DNA of 64,000 nt. It comes from Labedella phragmitis (GTDB taxonomy: Bacteria; Actinomycetota; Actinomycetes; Actinomycetales; Microbacteriaceae). Each line of letters begins with the position of its first letter. Position 1 is the first letter of the stretch. Position numbers and translations under genes: made by a program. Below, in pieces: positions 55,285 to 63,149 of this stretch. The DNA lies in assembly GCF_004078635.1 (NCBI RefSeq), contig NZ_RZNB01000008.1, forward strand, positions 42,112 to 106,111. Reading direction: 5' to 3'. The notes under the pieces were generated by a model that was not told the DNA's origin, ran no database searches, and saw only the letters and a list, made by a program, of their open reading frames with translations.

Positions 55285-55665
55285 GTGACATTCGGTGCGC
55301 GCGGTGCGCAGATCGACCGCTTCGTGGGCTGGCTCGGGGGGCTCGAGGTCGGCGACCTGCAACGAGTCGTCGCCGCGATTCCGGTTCCCCGGCCGGCCCA
55401 TGTCAAGGACGCTCAGCGCACGCTCGATTCGGTCAAGGTCTCGGCGGCGCAGAATCAGTCCCTCAACAAGGCTCTCCGTGACCTGTGGGCCGAGTCGGGA
55501 GCGCGCGATGCGTTCGACGACGCCGGTCTGTTCCTTCGTCTCGCGACCAACGCATCCATGGCGGGCCAGGCGATCCTGGTTCGCGACCGCCTGGCTCCCG
55601 AGATGTTCGATCTCATCGTGCAGCCCTTCCGGGATGCCGGATTCGATTTCGATCAGGAGGCCTGA
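55285..55665 (+). CDS. Small helical protein of unknown family, copy 2
   Basis: A 126-residue paralogue of the protein at 54,675, about 610 bp downstream of it. Shared blocks include QIDRFVGWLG, VPRPAHVKDAQRTLDSVKVS, AAQNQSLNKALRDLWAESGA and FDLIVQPFRDAGFDFDQEA. GTG 55285 is chosen because AAGGA lies 8 bases upstream and it matches the start of copy 1; an in-frame ATG at 55,255 would add 10 residues. Its stop is 5 bp before the GAD-like gene, with AGGAGG inside the gene serving that start, so the pair is one unit. Confidence 0.75.
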   Translation: MTFGARGAQIDRFVGWLGGLEVGDLQRVVAAIPVPRPAHVKDAQRTLDSVKVSAAQNQSLNKALRDLWAESGARDAFDDAGLFLRLATNASMAGQAILVRDRLAPEMFDLIVQPFRDAGFDFDQEA

Positions 55666-55714
55666 ACCGGTGGTGACTTTCGCGCGTTTCGAGCCGTCGG
55701 CTCCGATCTCCGAG
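55627..55714 (+). repeat. 88-bp near-identical repeat, copy 2
   Basis: Matches 55,011-55,098 at 86 of 88 positions. Here it joins two intact genes, so this is probably the parent form. Confidence 0.92.
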
Positions 55715-56590
55715 GAGACGATCGCCCGGTTCGCACCGAACGCTCCCGAGGGGGCGGCGGAGATGTGGCGCCGGTACGGCACCGGGGTCCTCGGGGACGG
55801 CTTCGTGCGGGTCGTCGACCCCGCGCGGGGCGCGCAGATGACCGAGGGAGTGCTGGGGCTGGCACCGACCGCGGTGGTGCTGTTCTCCACGGCGCTCGCC
55901 GACCTCGTCATCTGGAACGACGGCGCGTTCCTGGTCGCGAAGTTCCGCTGGGGTGTCGTTCAGTACACGGACCGCGCTGTGACGCTCGAGCAGTTCACGC
56001 AGTGGCTGCAGGACGAGCAGCGGCTCGACGAGGCGTTCGAGCGGCAGCCGTACCCCGCGGCGGCCGCTCGCGATGGCGTTCCCGCCGTCGAGGAGTGCTT
56101 CGGGTTCGTGCCCCTGCTCGCGCTCGGCGGCGGCAACTCGGCCGACCACCTGCAGAAGATGGTGCTCTGGGAGCACATCGCGCTGATCGTGCAGGTCGCC
56201 GGTCCGCCGAAGGTCACGGGCCTCCTGGTGCCCCCGCCCGAACCGCAGGGCGACGCGACCGCTGGTCGGGCCCCGGCGTCCGACGGAGGCCTGGTCGTGG
56301 GAGAGGGACGCCCGACTCCCGACCAGCAGCGCCTGATCGACATCGGCGTGGGCTACTGGCGGCGCATGATCGCGGCGGACGCACCGCTCGGCTACACGCT
56401 GCTTCCGGAAGACGACGCCGTCGTCGTCTCGTACGCCGTGCGCGGCGGTGGACGGATCTACGTCGCGACGGACGGATCGGCCCTGTTCACGTACTCGTCG
56501 GCACCGCCGCACGAGGCGCTCGAGGTGTTCCGCTCGGGCCGCCGCACGCCGCCGGAGCACTTCCGGCCGGCCGATGGCACGCGCCGCTGA
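55670..56590 (+). CDS. GAD-like/Tdi1-type immunity protein with shared C-terminal domain
   Basis: A 306-residue protein in three parts. Residues about 1-100: GAD-like domain (FEPSAPISEETIARFAPNAP, MWRRYGTGVLGDGFVRVVDP). About 100-190: the part that follows it in Tdi1-type proteins (LADLVIWNDGAFLVAKFRWG, FGFVPLLALGGGNSADHLQK). Tdi1 of Agrobacterium neutralises the DNase Tde1; that is family knowledge. About 217-303: a domain also ending the protein at 57,184 (QQRLIDIGVGYWRRMI, DAPLGYTLLPEDDAVVVSY, EALEVFRSGRR). GTG 55670 lies 9 bases after AGGAGG. No toxin gene is adjacent. Confidence 0.82.
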   Translation: MVTFARFEPSAPISEETIARFAPNAPEGAAEMWRRYGTGVLGDGFVRVVDPARGAQMTEGVLGLAPTAVVLFSTALADLVIWNDGAFLVAKFRWGVVQYTDRAVTLEQFTQWLQDEQRLDEAFERQPYPAAAARDGVPAVEECFGFVPLLALGGGNSADHLQKMVLWEHIALIVQVAGPPKVTGLLVPPPEPQGDATAGRAPASDGGLVVGEGRPTPDQQRLIDIGVGYWRRMIAADAPLGYTLLPEDDAVVVSYAVRGGGRIYVATDGSALFTYSSAPPHEALEVFRSGRRTPPEHFRPADGTRR

Positions 56591-56631
56591 CCCCGCCGAT
56601 CACTGCCTCCCGAGGATGCCGAACCGATCAC

Positions 56632-57156
56632 ATGGAAATGAACGAGCCGCCGATACTGGCCGAGGCGCATCTGCGCACCGAGATGGCAGGTGCGCTCGCG
56701 GAAGCTGCGCCCGCCGCGTGGCGCGAGCTGCGCTACACCGCCGCGAGCGTCGGGGGCGTGACGGACGTCCAGGCGTCCGCCGTCTTCGATGACGAGCGTG
56801 CAGAGCCTCTTGATGCTCCGGGTCGCGTCTCCTTGCTGCGCTCGAGGCTGCGCACGGCGATGTACGAGCCGGGCAAGGGCACGTGGTTCTCGATGACGCT
56901 GACGGTGACTCGCGACGGTCGGGCGGGGGCGACGTACGCCTACGACGAGGAGCCGTGGTCGCACGTGCCGATCGTCTCGTCGGCGTGGTTGGCCGATCAG
57001 GAGAAGTTCCCGCGTGACCCGGAGCACCGTCCCGCGTGGCTGCAGCGGAAGCTGGCCGAGGCGGGCCACTCGGACCCGCCCCGCCGCGGAACTGCAGCGG
57101 GCGACGGCGGACCGATGCTCGAGTGCGAAGCTGCACGCGGGGTCGATGGGGACTGA
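56632..57156 (+). CDS. YezG/DUF600-type immunity protein
   Basis: A 174-residue protein. AAPAAWRELRYTAASVGGVT at the front, then a strand with the TYAYDEEPWSHVPIVSSAWL motif and FPRDPEHRPAWLQRKLAEA fit the YezG/DUF600 family, which protects Bacillus and relatives from YeeF-type DNase toxins. ATG 56632 has only a weak site (CGAGGATG 15 bases upstream); ATG 56638 is also in frame. It lies 41 bp after the GAD-like gene and 27 bp before the DUF2185-type gene, all in one direction. No matching toxin is in the window. Confidence 0.8.
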   Translation: MEMNEPPILAEAHLRTEMAGALAEAAPAAWRELRYTAASVGGVTDVQASAVFDDERAEPLDAPGRVSLLRSRLRTAMYEPGKGTWFSMTLTVTRDGRAGATYAYDEEPWSHVPIVSSAWLADQEKFPRDPEHRPAWLQRKLAEAGHSDPPRRGTAAGDGGPMLECEAARGVDGD

Positions 57157-57183
57157 TATACAGATAATGACGAGAGGGGAGCG

Positions 57184-57864
57184 ATGATGGCGACGCCATA
57201 CATCGAGTTCATTCCGAAGGCAGGCGCGTGCCTGGCGACCACCAACGTGATCGAGGGGCGCGGCCGGGTCCGGTGGATGGTCAGGCGGCCTTCCCAGGCG
57301 CCCGCCGACAACGGCTGGCAGATCATGAGCCACATCGACACGAGCGAGTACCTGAACGACAGCTCGAACTGGCAGATCATCGACTTCAACGAGCTCTGCG
57401 CGATCGAGCCGGCGCTCATCGGGATCTGGGACCTGCCGGTGGGGTCCGACCTGCAGCTGGTGCACGACGAGCTCGGCATCCGGATCGTCGACACCGCGAC
57501 GGGCCGCGAGGTTCCGCGCGACAGCCTCTACGTTCCGCCCCAGCACCGGTCGGAGCCCTCCGCGCCGGTGACCGGCACGGGAGGCGACGAGCGGCCCGAC
57601 GCGCGGCAGCAGCACCTCATCGATGTCGGCGTCGCGCACTGGCGCAAGATGGTGCCCCAGGACGCTCCGCTCGGCTACCGCCTGCTTCCCGAGGATGACG
57701 CGGTCGCGGTGTTCCACATGGTGCGCGGCGGTGGCACGCTGTACATCGCGTCTGACGAGTCGGTCCTGTTCGCGCCATCCTCGGTCTCGCCCGATCAGGC
57801 GCTCGAGGTCTTCCGTTCCGGGCGACGCTCCGATACATCCAAGTTCCGGGCGGCCGGATCCTGA
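57184..57864 (+). CDS. DUF2185/Imm33-type immunity protein with shared C-terminal domain
   Basis: A 226-residue fusion. Residues about 1-110 follow the DUF2185 (Imm33) pattern: AGACLATTNVIEGRGRVRWM, then DNGWQIMSHIDTSEYLNDSS, NWQIIDFNELCAIEPALIGI and LPVGSDLQLVHDELGIRIVD. Residues about 139-222 match the end of the protein at 55,670 (LIDVGVAHWRKMVPQDAPLG, YRLLPEDDAVAVFHMVRGGG, QALEVFRSGRRSD). A purine-rich GAGAGGGGAGCG precedes ATG 57184 (ATG 57187 also possible). Two different immunity-type fronts on the same tail is the striking point. Confidence 0.82.
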   Translation: MMATPYIEFIPKAGACLATTNVIEGRGRVRWMVRRPSQAPADNGWQIMSHIDTSEYLNDSSNWQIIDFNELCAIEPALIGIWDLPVGSDLQLVHDELGIRIVDTATGREVPRDSLYVPPQHRSEPSAPVTGTGGDERPDARQQHLIDVGVAHWRKMVPQDAPLGYRLLPEDDAVAVFHMVRGGGTLYIASDESVLFAPSSVSPDQALEVFRSGRRSDTSKFRAAGS

Positions 57865-58039
57865 CGGTGACGGCCATGACGACGATCGACCAGCGCTGCG
57901 CCGCCATCTGACGCCGGCGACCGAGCTCCTCGCGGCGACGGTCAGCGCCGGGTCCAGCCGACGAGCGGGAGGCGGCGTCGGAACCGACCCGGTGAGCGAG
58001 GCTCACGTCGATAGCCGATGCACATCGTCGCTAGGACTT

Positions 58040-58058
58040 ATATGCATTGGAGTAATCC
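58040..58058 (+). promoter_or_regulatory. LysR-site / direct repeat, right copy
   Basis: ATATGCATTGGAGTAATCC lies 25-43 bp upstream of the FAD enzyme start, about the same distance as the left copy from lysR, and in the same orientation. It probably overlaps the promoter. Confidence 0.75.
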
Positions 58059-58082
58059 GAAAGACGCGCCTAGCGTGGAAGC

Positions 58083-59816
58083 ATGACTACTTCAGAACGG
58101 CGAATCTCCACGTCGGTGCTCGTCATCGGGACCGGCGGCTCCGGCCTGCGCGCCGCGATCGAGCTCGCGGAGGCCGGCGTCGACGTGCTCGCCCTCGGCA
58201 AGCGCTCGAAGGCCGATGCCCACACCTCCCTCGCGGCAGGTGGCATCAACGCCGCCCTCGCGACGATGGACGAGGAGGACAGCTGGCAACAGCACGCCGC
58301 TGACACCCTCAAGGAGAGTTACCTGCTCGCGAACCCCCATACGGTGCAGATCGTGACGGAGGGCGCCGCCCGCGGGATCGACGACCTCGAGCGCTACGGC
58401 ATGCCGTTCGCGCGCGAGGACGACGGGCGCATCTCGCAGCGCTTCTTCGGCGCCCACACGTACCGCCGGACCGCCTTCGCGGGCGACTACACCGGTCTCG
58501 AGATCCAGCGCACGCTCGTCAACCGCGCTGCCCAACTCCATGTGCCGATCCTCGACACCGTCTACGTGACGCGCATCCTCGTGAACGAGGACGGCGCCGT
58601 CTTCGGTGCGTACGGCTTCGACATCGAGGACGGCACCCGCTACCTCATCCACGCCGACGCGGTCATCCTCGCGGCCGGTGGCCACAACCGGATCTGGCGC
58701 CGCACGTCGTCGCGCCGTGACGAGAACACGGGCGACTCGTTCCGTCTCGCCGTCGAGGCGGGCGCCCGACTCCGTGACCCTGAGCTCGTCCAGTTCCACC
58801 CGAGCGGCATCATCGAGCCGGAGAACGCCGCCGGCACGCTCATCTCCGAGGCCGCCCGCGGCGAGGGCGGCATCCTGAGGAACGGCCTCGGCGAGCGGTT
58901 CATGCATCGCTACGACCCGGAGCGTCTCGAGCTGTCGACACGCGACCGCGTAGCACTCGCGTGCTACACGGAGATCAAGGAGGGGCGCGGCACGTCCAAC
59001 GGCGGCGTCTGGCTCGACGTCTCGCACCTCCCACGCGAGACGATCATGACGCGCTTGCCGCGGGTCTACCAGACGATGCTCGAGCTGCAGATGCTCGACA
59101 TCACGAAGGAGCCGATCGAGATCGCGCCGACGGCGCACTACTCGATGGGCGGCGTGTGGGTGCGGCCGGAGGACCACGGCACCGACGTGCCCGGTCTCTA
59201 TGCGATCGGCGAGGCGTCGAGCGGACTGCACGGCGCGAACCGCCTCGGCGGGAATTCGCTCATCGAACTGCTCGTCTTCGGTCGCATCGTCGGCCAGGCG
59301 GCTGCGGACTACTCGGCGTCGCTCACGGCGCAGAAGCGGTCTGCCGCGGCCGTCGCGACGGCGCGTGACGAGATCGCGACGCTGCTCGCCGCCGACGGCG
59401 AGGAGAACGTGCGCGCTCTGCAGCGCGCGATCCGCAACACCATGACGGAGCACGCGGGCGTCGTCCGCGACGAGGCCGGGCTCCGCGCCGGTCTCGCCGA
59501 GCTGGACGCCATCGAGGCGCGAATCGCCGACGTCGGCATCCACCCCGACATCGCGGGATTCCAGGACCTCGCCCACGCGTTCGACCTGAAGTCGGCGGCC
59601 CTCGCCGCGCGTGCGACGCTCGAGGCGGCCCTCGAGCGCCGTGAGACGCGCGGGGCCCACAACCGCAGTGACTATCCCGAGCTCGACCCGGCGCTCCAGG
59701 TGAACCTCGTCTGGTCGCCGAGCACGGGTGTCGTGCGCGAGGAGATCCCGCCGATCCCCGCCGAGATCCAAGCGCTCATGCAGGAGGTCGCGGTCGCGGG
59801 CAAGCTGCTCGAGTAG
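58083..59816 (+). CDS. FAD-binding protein of succinate dehydrogenase/fumarate reductase/aspartate oxidase type
   Basis: A 577-residue flavoprotein. FAD motif VIGTGGSGLRAAIELAEAG (about residues 14-32), AGGINAALATMDEEDSW, the HTYRRTAFAGDYTGLEIQRT region, ELVQFHPSGI, SEAARGEGGIL, TAHYSMGGVWV and GEASSGLHGANRLGGNSL are those of SdhA/FrdA/NadB proteins, including substrate His and Arg. No iron-sulfur or membrane subunit gene is next to it, so it may act alone as an oxidase or reductase of a dicarboxylate-like substrate. Its promoter carries the motif also found before lysR at 53,394, so LysR control is likely. Confidence 0.9.
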   Translation: MTTSERRISTSVLVIGTGGSGLRAAIELAEAGVDVLALGKRSKADAHTSLAAGGINAALATMDEEDSWQQHAADTLKESYLLANPHTVQIVTEGAARGIDDLERYGMPFAREDDGRISQRFFGAHTYRRTAFAGDYTGLEIQRTLVNRAAQLHVPILDTVYVTRILVNEDGAVFGAYGFDIEDGTRYLIHADAVILAAGGHNRIWRRTSSRRDENTGDSFRLAVEAGARLRDPELVQFHPSGIIEPENAAGTLISEAARGEGGILRNGLGERFMHRYDPERLELSTRDRVALACYTEIKEGRGTSNGGVWLDVSHLPRETIMTRLPRVYQTMLELQMLDITKEPIEIAPTAHYSMGGVWVRPEDHGTDVPGLYAIGEASSGLHGANRLGGNSLIELLVFGRIVGQAAADYSASLTAQKRSAAAVATARDEIATLLAADGEENVRALQRAIRNTMTEHAGVVRDEAGLRAGLAELDAIEARIADVGIHPDIAGFQDLAHAFDLKSAALAARATLEAALERRETRGAHNRSDYPELDPALQVNLVWSPSTGVVREEIPPIPAEIQALMQEVAVAGKLLE

Positions 59817-59920
59817 CGGTCGGTGGCCGTGGTCACGTTGAGAATCGTCTTTCGCAGACGGCCCCGTTTCGGCGACAGCGGGCGGCGATCCGCGAGACCG
59901 TGAGAACGTAGGGTCGAAGG

Positions 59921-61015
59921 ATGGCAGCAGCGGTTCCGTCCCCCTCGTCATCGCAACCGTCCGGCCGTGGCTCGAGCCGCACGCTCGCGCGGCTCGGCTT
60001 CCTCACGATGGGACTCTTCGACCCCGCCGACCCGCGCGCCGGCCACGAGTCGACGCTCGAACTCATCCGCTTCGGCGAGGAACTCGGTTTCGACAGTGCA
60101 TGGCTGCGACACCGGCACCTGCAGTTCGGCATCTCCTCGCCCGTCGCCGTCATGGCAGCGGCGTCGCAGCGGACGAGCACGATCGAACTCGGCACCGCGG
60201 TCACCCCGCTCGGCGCGGAGAACCCGTTCCGCCTGGCCGAGGACCTCGCGACGGTCGACGTGCTGTCCGGCGGGCGGATCATGCCTGGCTTCAGCACGGG
60301 CCGACCGATGAACTTCGAGCGCTACCAGGACGCGATCTACCCGGACACGCTCGAGCAGGAGGTCCTCGGCTACGACCGCCTGCTCCGACTCCGGTCGTTC
60401 CTGCGCGGCGACGCCGTCGGCGAGGCGGGCCGCGCGGGCATCGAGGAATTCTCCGACCGCGTGGAACCGCACTCGCCGGGGCTCGCCGATCGCCTCTGGT
60501 ACGGGGCCGCCGGGCTGCGCTCGGCGCAGTGGGCGGGGGAGAACGGCTTCCGGCTGCTCACGAGCAGCGTGATCGCGGGGGAGAACGGCACGACCGACTT
60601 CGCCTCCAACCAGGCCGAGCAGATCCGCGCCTACCGGGCGGTCCACCCGGACGGCGAGCGGGCGCGGGTGTCGCAGGGACTCGTCGTCATCCCGACGGAC
60701 AGCGCGACGCCGACCCAGCGCGCCCGTTACCGCGACTACGTCGACTCCAGGGCCGGCCGGGTGGGAGTGGCGCACGGCCCCCGGCGGCTGCTCTTCGCCG
60801 CCGACCTGCTCGGCACCTCGGCGGAGATCGCCGAGCGACTCCGCGACGATGCGGGGTTCCGCGAGGTCGACGAGGTCGCGTTCGCGCTGCCGTTCACCCT
60901 CGAGCCCGAGGACTACGTGCAGATCCTCGGCGACATCGCGGGCGCGCTCGGGCCCGCGCTCGGCTGGCGGCCGGGTGTCGAGAAGGGGCGGGAGCACACG
61001 GCGCCGTTGCCGTGA
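59921..61015 (+). CDS. Luciferase-like (LLM class) flavin-dependent oxidoreductase
   Basis: A 364-residue TIM-barrel flavoprotein of the bacterial luciferase family. LGFLTMGLFDPADPRAGHES, FGEELGFDSAWLRHRHLQFG, RTSTIELGTAVTPLGAENPF and EDLATVDVLSGGRIMPGFST are typical; the end carries the usual long helix. Such enzymes use FMN or F420 to oxidise small molecules. A 20-residue Ser-rich leader precedes the fold. ATG 59921 follows AGGGTCGAAGG. It is 104 bp after the FAD enzyme gene in the same direction. Confidence 0.9.
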   Translation: MAAAVPSPSSSQPSGRGSSRTLARLGFLTMGLFDPADPRAGHESTLELIRFGEELGFDSAWLRHRHLQFGISSPVAVMAAASQRTSTIELGTAVTPLGAENPFRLAEDLATVDVLSGGRIMPGFSTGRPMNFERYQDAIYPDTLEQEVLGYDRLLRLRSFLRGDAVGEAGRAGIEEFSDRVEPHSPGLADRLWYGAAGLRSAQWAGENGFRLLTSSVIAGENGTTDFASNQAEQIRAYRAVHPDGERARVSQGLVVIPTDSATPTQRARYRDYVDSRAGRVGVAHGPRRLLFAADLLGTSAEIAERLRDDAGFREVDEVAFALPFTLEPEDYVQILGDIAGALGPALGWRPGVEKGREHTAPLP

Positions 61016-61232
61016 GATCCCCCCTCATCGCGTCATGACGGCTGAGCCGATCATTCGGGTGGACGCGAGTGCCGCCCCCGCGACTTCGGGTGGCGTGGGG
61101 TGACTGGGAAGGTTCGGCGCCGGCGGCGAAGTGGATCGGAGGTTCACACGACCGGCACGAGGAGTTCACGAATGCGTCGATCGGAGTGAATAGCGTTCCG
61201 AAGGCTCACCCGATCGGAAGGACTCCTCCCCC
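61016..61232 (+). other. Intergenic region, probable promoter of surface nuclease
   Basis: 217 bp without a credible gene. GAATAG and nearby A/T-rich bases (about 61,187-61,196) could form a -10 region. GGAAGGA stands 11 bases before the next start. Confidence 0.4.
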
Positions 61233-63038
61233 ATGCCTCATCCGTTCCCACCGCGTGACCGCCGCTCTGGCTCGCCGCGAGCGCGCCGCCGACTGAGTGC
61301 GCTCGTCGCCGTCGCGGCCGCGGCCGCGGCCGTCGCGATCCTCCCCGGAACCACCTTCTCAGGGCCGGCGTTCGCGGCAGCGGGAGCGCTGACCGTCGAC
61401 GCGACGACGATCACCGAGGACGGCACCGTCTCGATCTCGTTCGATGCGGGAGAGGACGTCGCGGCGAAGAACTGGATCGGCATCTACCGTGACGGCATCG
61501 TCCCGGGCACGGGTCCCGCCTCCCTCGACTGGCGCTACGTGCCCGACGCGACGGGGACCGTGCAGTGGGGTCCGAACGAGCGCGGCGGATGGACGAGGAA
61601 CACCGCCGACATCGGCATCGGCGACTACGACCTCTACCTCCTCCACGACGACGGGTACGGGGCGCTCGCCGGCCCCATCGATCTCACCGTGACGGCGGGT
61701 GAGCCCACCGAACCCGAGGAACCGACGAAGCCGACCGCCCCGAAGCCCGAAGTCGACGGAGTGAGCGAGCTCTCCGTCCTGACCTTCAACCTTTGGCACG
61801 GCGGGACCCAGATCGACGACGGATCACAGCGGATCGCGGACATCATCGCCGAGACGGATGCCGACGTGGTCTTCACGCCGGAGAAGGGCAGCGCGACGGG
61901 CGAGATCGCGCGCCTGCTCGGCTTCTCCTTCGTCGACGCGACCGATACCGGCGTCATCTCGCGCTACCCGATCCTCGACAGCGCGACCGTCGGCGGAGAC
62001 TGGACGAAGGCCGTCCTCGACGTGAACGGCACGGAGACCGCTGTGTACGGCGGCCACCTCGAGTACCGCTGGTACGCGAACTACCTCCCGCGCGGATACG
62101 GCGGGGAGATCCGCGGGCTCCCGGGCGAATACCCTGTCGGGTGGGAGACGTGGGATCAGCTCGCGGCTCCCGTAACCGATGTCGACGAGATCCTGCGCGC
62201 GTCGAACGGCTCGGACCGGCCGGAGGAAGCCGCGGCCGTCGCCGCCGACGCCGCCGCAGAGCGGGCCGCCGGACGGCTCACGATCCTCGGCGGCGACTTC
62301 AACGAGCCCTCCGGTGAGGACTGGACCGAGGCCACCGCCGACATGTTCGACCACAACGGCACCGTGATCGAGTGGCCGGCGCTCCAGGTTCTGCTCGACG
62401 CAGGCATGGTCGACTCCTACCGGGAGAAGTACCCGGACCCCGTGACGCACCCCGGCATCACCTGGGCGATCGAGAACCCGGCGTTCGACCCGTCGGTCCT
62501 CACCTGGACTCCCGAGGCGGACGAGCGCGACCGGATCGACTTCGTGTTCTACACGCCCGACGAGCGCATCGCCCTGCAGGACTCTCTCATCGTCGGCCCG
62601 GAGGGCACGATCGTCCGGGGTGAGGTCGTCGACAAGGACAGCGAGGACGTCATCCTCTCGCCCGAGGGCGTCTGGCCGAGCGACCACAAGGCCGTCCTCT
62701 CGACCTTCGCCGTGTGCGACGTCGACTGCGCGGCCGAGCTGGAGCCCACGCCCGGCCCCACGGATCCCGTGCCAAACCCTGTGCCCTCCACCCCCGCTCC
62801 GACCGGGCCGCCGGCTGGAGACCCGTCGTCGCCGGGGCTGCCCGGAGGGGACGCCGGAACGGGTGACGAGTCGGCCGATGCAGATGGCGGATCGGGCGAC
62901 GACCTCGCCGCGACGGGTGCCGACGGTGTCGTCGTCGAATGGGTTCTCGCGCTCCTCCTGATGGCCGCGGGCATCGGTGCGACCGTGCTCGCGCGGATCG
63001 GTGCACAGCGCCGAGCCCGGCACGCGACCAGAGAGTAG
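61233..63038 (+). CDS. Cell-wall-anchored endonuclease/exonuclease/phosphatase family protein
   Basis: A 601-residue surface protein. An Arg-rich signal peptide (cleaved near AFAAAG, about residue 49) is followed by an Ig-like beta domain (VSISFDAGEDVAAKNWIGIY), a Pro/Glu linker, and an EEP domain like DNase I: VLTFNLWHGG (about 185), TILGGDFNEPSGEDW (about 350) and SDHKAVLSTF (about 486) carry metal and catalytic residues. DRIDFVFYTP is also typical. A Pro-rich stalk leads to LAATG (about 558-562), a hydrophobic helix and a basic tail: a sortase E-type LAxTG signal. It could degrade DNA, nucleotides or phospholipid heads outside the cell. Confidence 0.9.
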   Translation: MPHPFPPRDRRSGSPRARRRLSALVAVAAAAAAVAILPGTTFSGPAFAAAGALTVDATTITEDGTVSISFDAGEDVAAKNWIGIYRDGIVPGTGPASLDWRYVPDATGTVQWGPNERGGWTRNTADIGIGDYDLYLLHDDGYGALAGPIDLTVTAGEPTEPEEPTKPTAPKPEVDGVSELSVLTFNLWHGGTQIDDGSQRIADIIAETDADVVFTPEKGSATGEIARLLGFSFVDATDTGVISRYPILDSATVGGDWTKAVLDVNGTETAVYGGHLEYRWYANYLPRGYGGEIRGLPGEYPVGWETWDQLAAPVTDVDEILRASNGSDRPEEAAAVAADAAAERAAGRLTILGGDFNEPSGEDWTEATADMFDHNGTVIEWPALQVLLDAGMVDSYREKYPDPVTHPGITWAIENPAFDPSVLTWTPEADERDRIDFVFYTPDERIALQDSLIVGPEGTIVRGEVVDKDSEDVILSPEGVWPSDHKAVLSTFAVCDVDCAAELEPTPGPTDPVPNPVPSTPAPTGPPAGDPSSPGLPGGDAGTGDESADADGGSGDDLAATGADGVVVEWVLALLLMAAGIGATVLARIGAQRRARHATRE

Positions 63039-63058
63039 GGCGGCGGGGGTCGCTGCGA

Positions 63059-63102
63059 CGACGATGGCTCGCTTCGATGTCGATCGAAGCGAGCCATCGT
63101 CG
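63059..63102. terminator. Perfect 20-bp hairpin between convergent genes
   Basis: CGACGATGGCTCGCTTCGAT (63059-63078) and its exact inverse (63083-63102) flank a GTCG loop. It lies 20 bp after the nuclease stop and 47 bp from the end of the next gene, so it may terminate both. Confidence 0.9.
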
Positions 63103-63149
63103 GCAGTACCGGCTGGCGCCGAGGGAACGCTGCGGGCGTCAGTCGGGCG

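Noticed and set aside
53422..58058. The 4.6-kb block as an integrative element or transposon
   Set aside because: Direct repeats are present, but there is no integrase, recombinase, transposase, tRNA target or terminal inverted repeat, so I report it only as a possible insertion.
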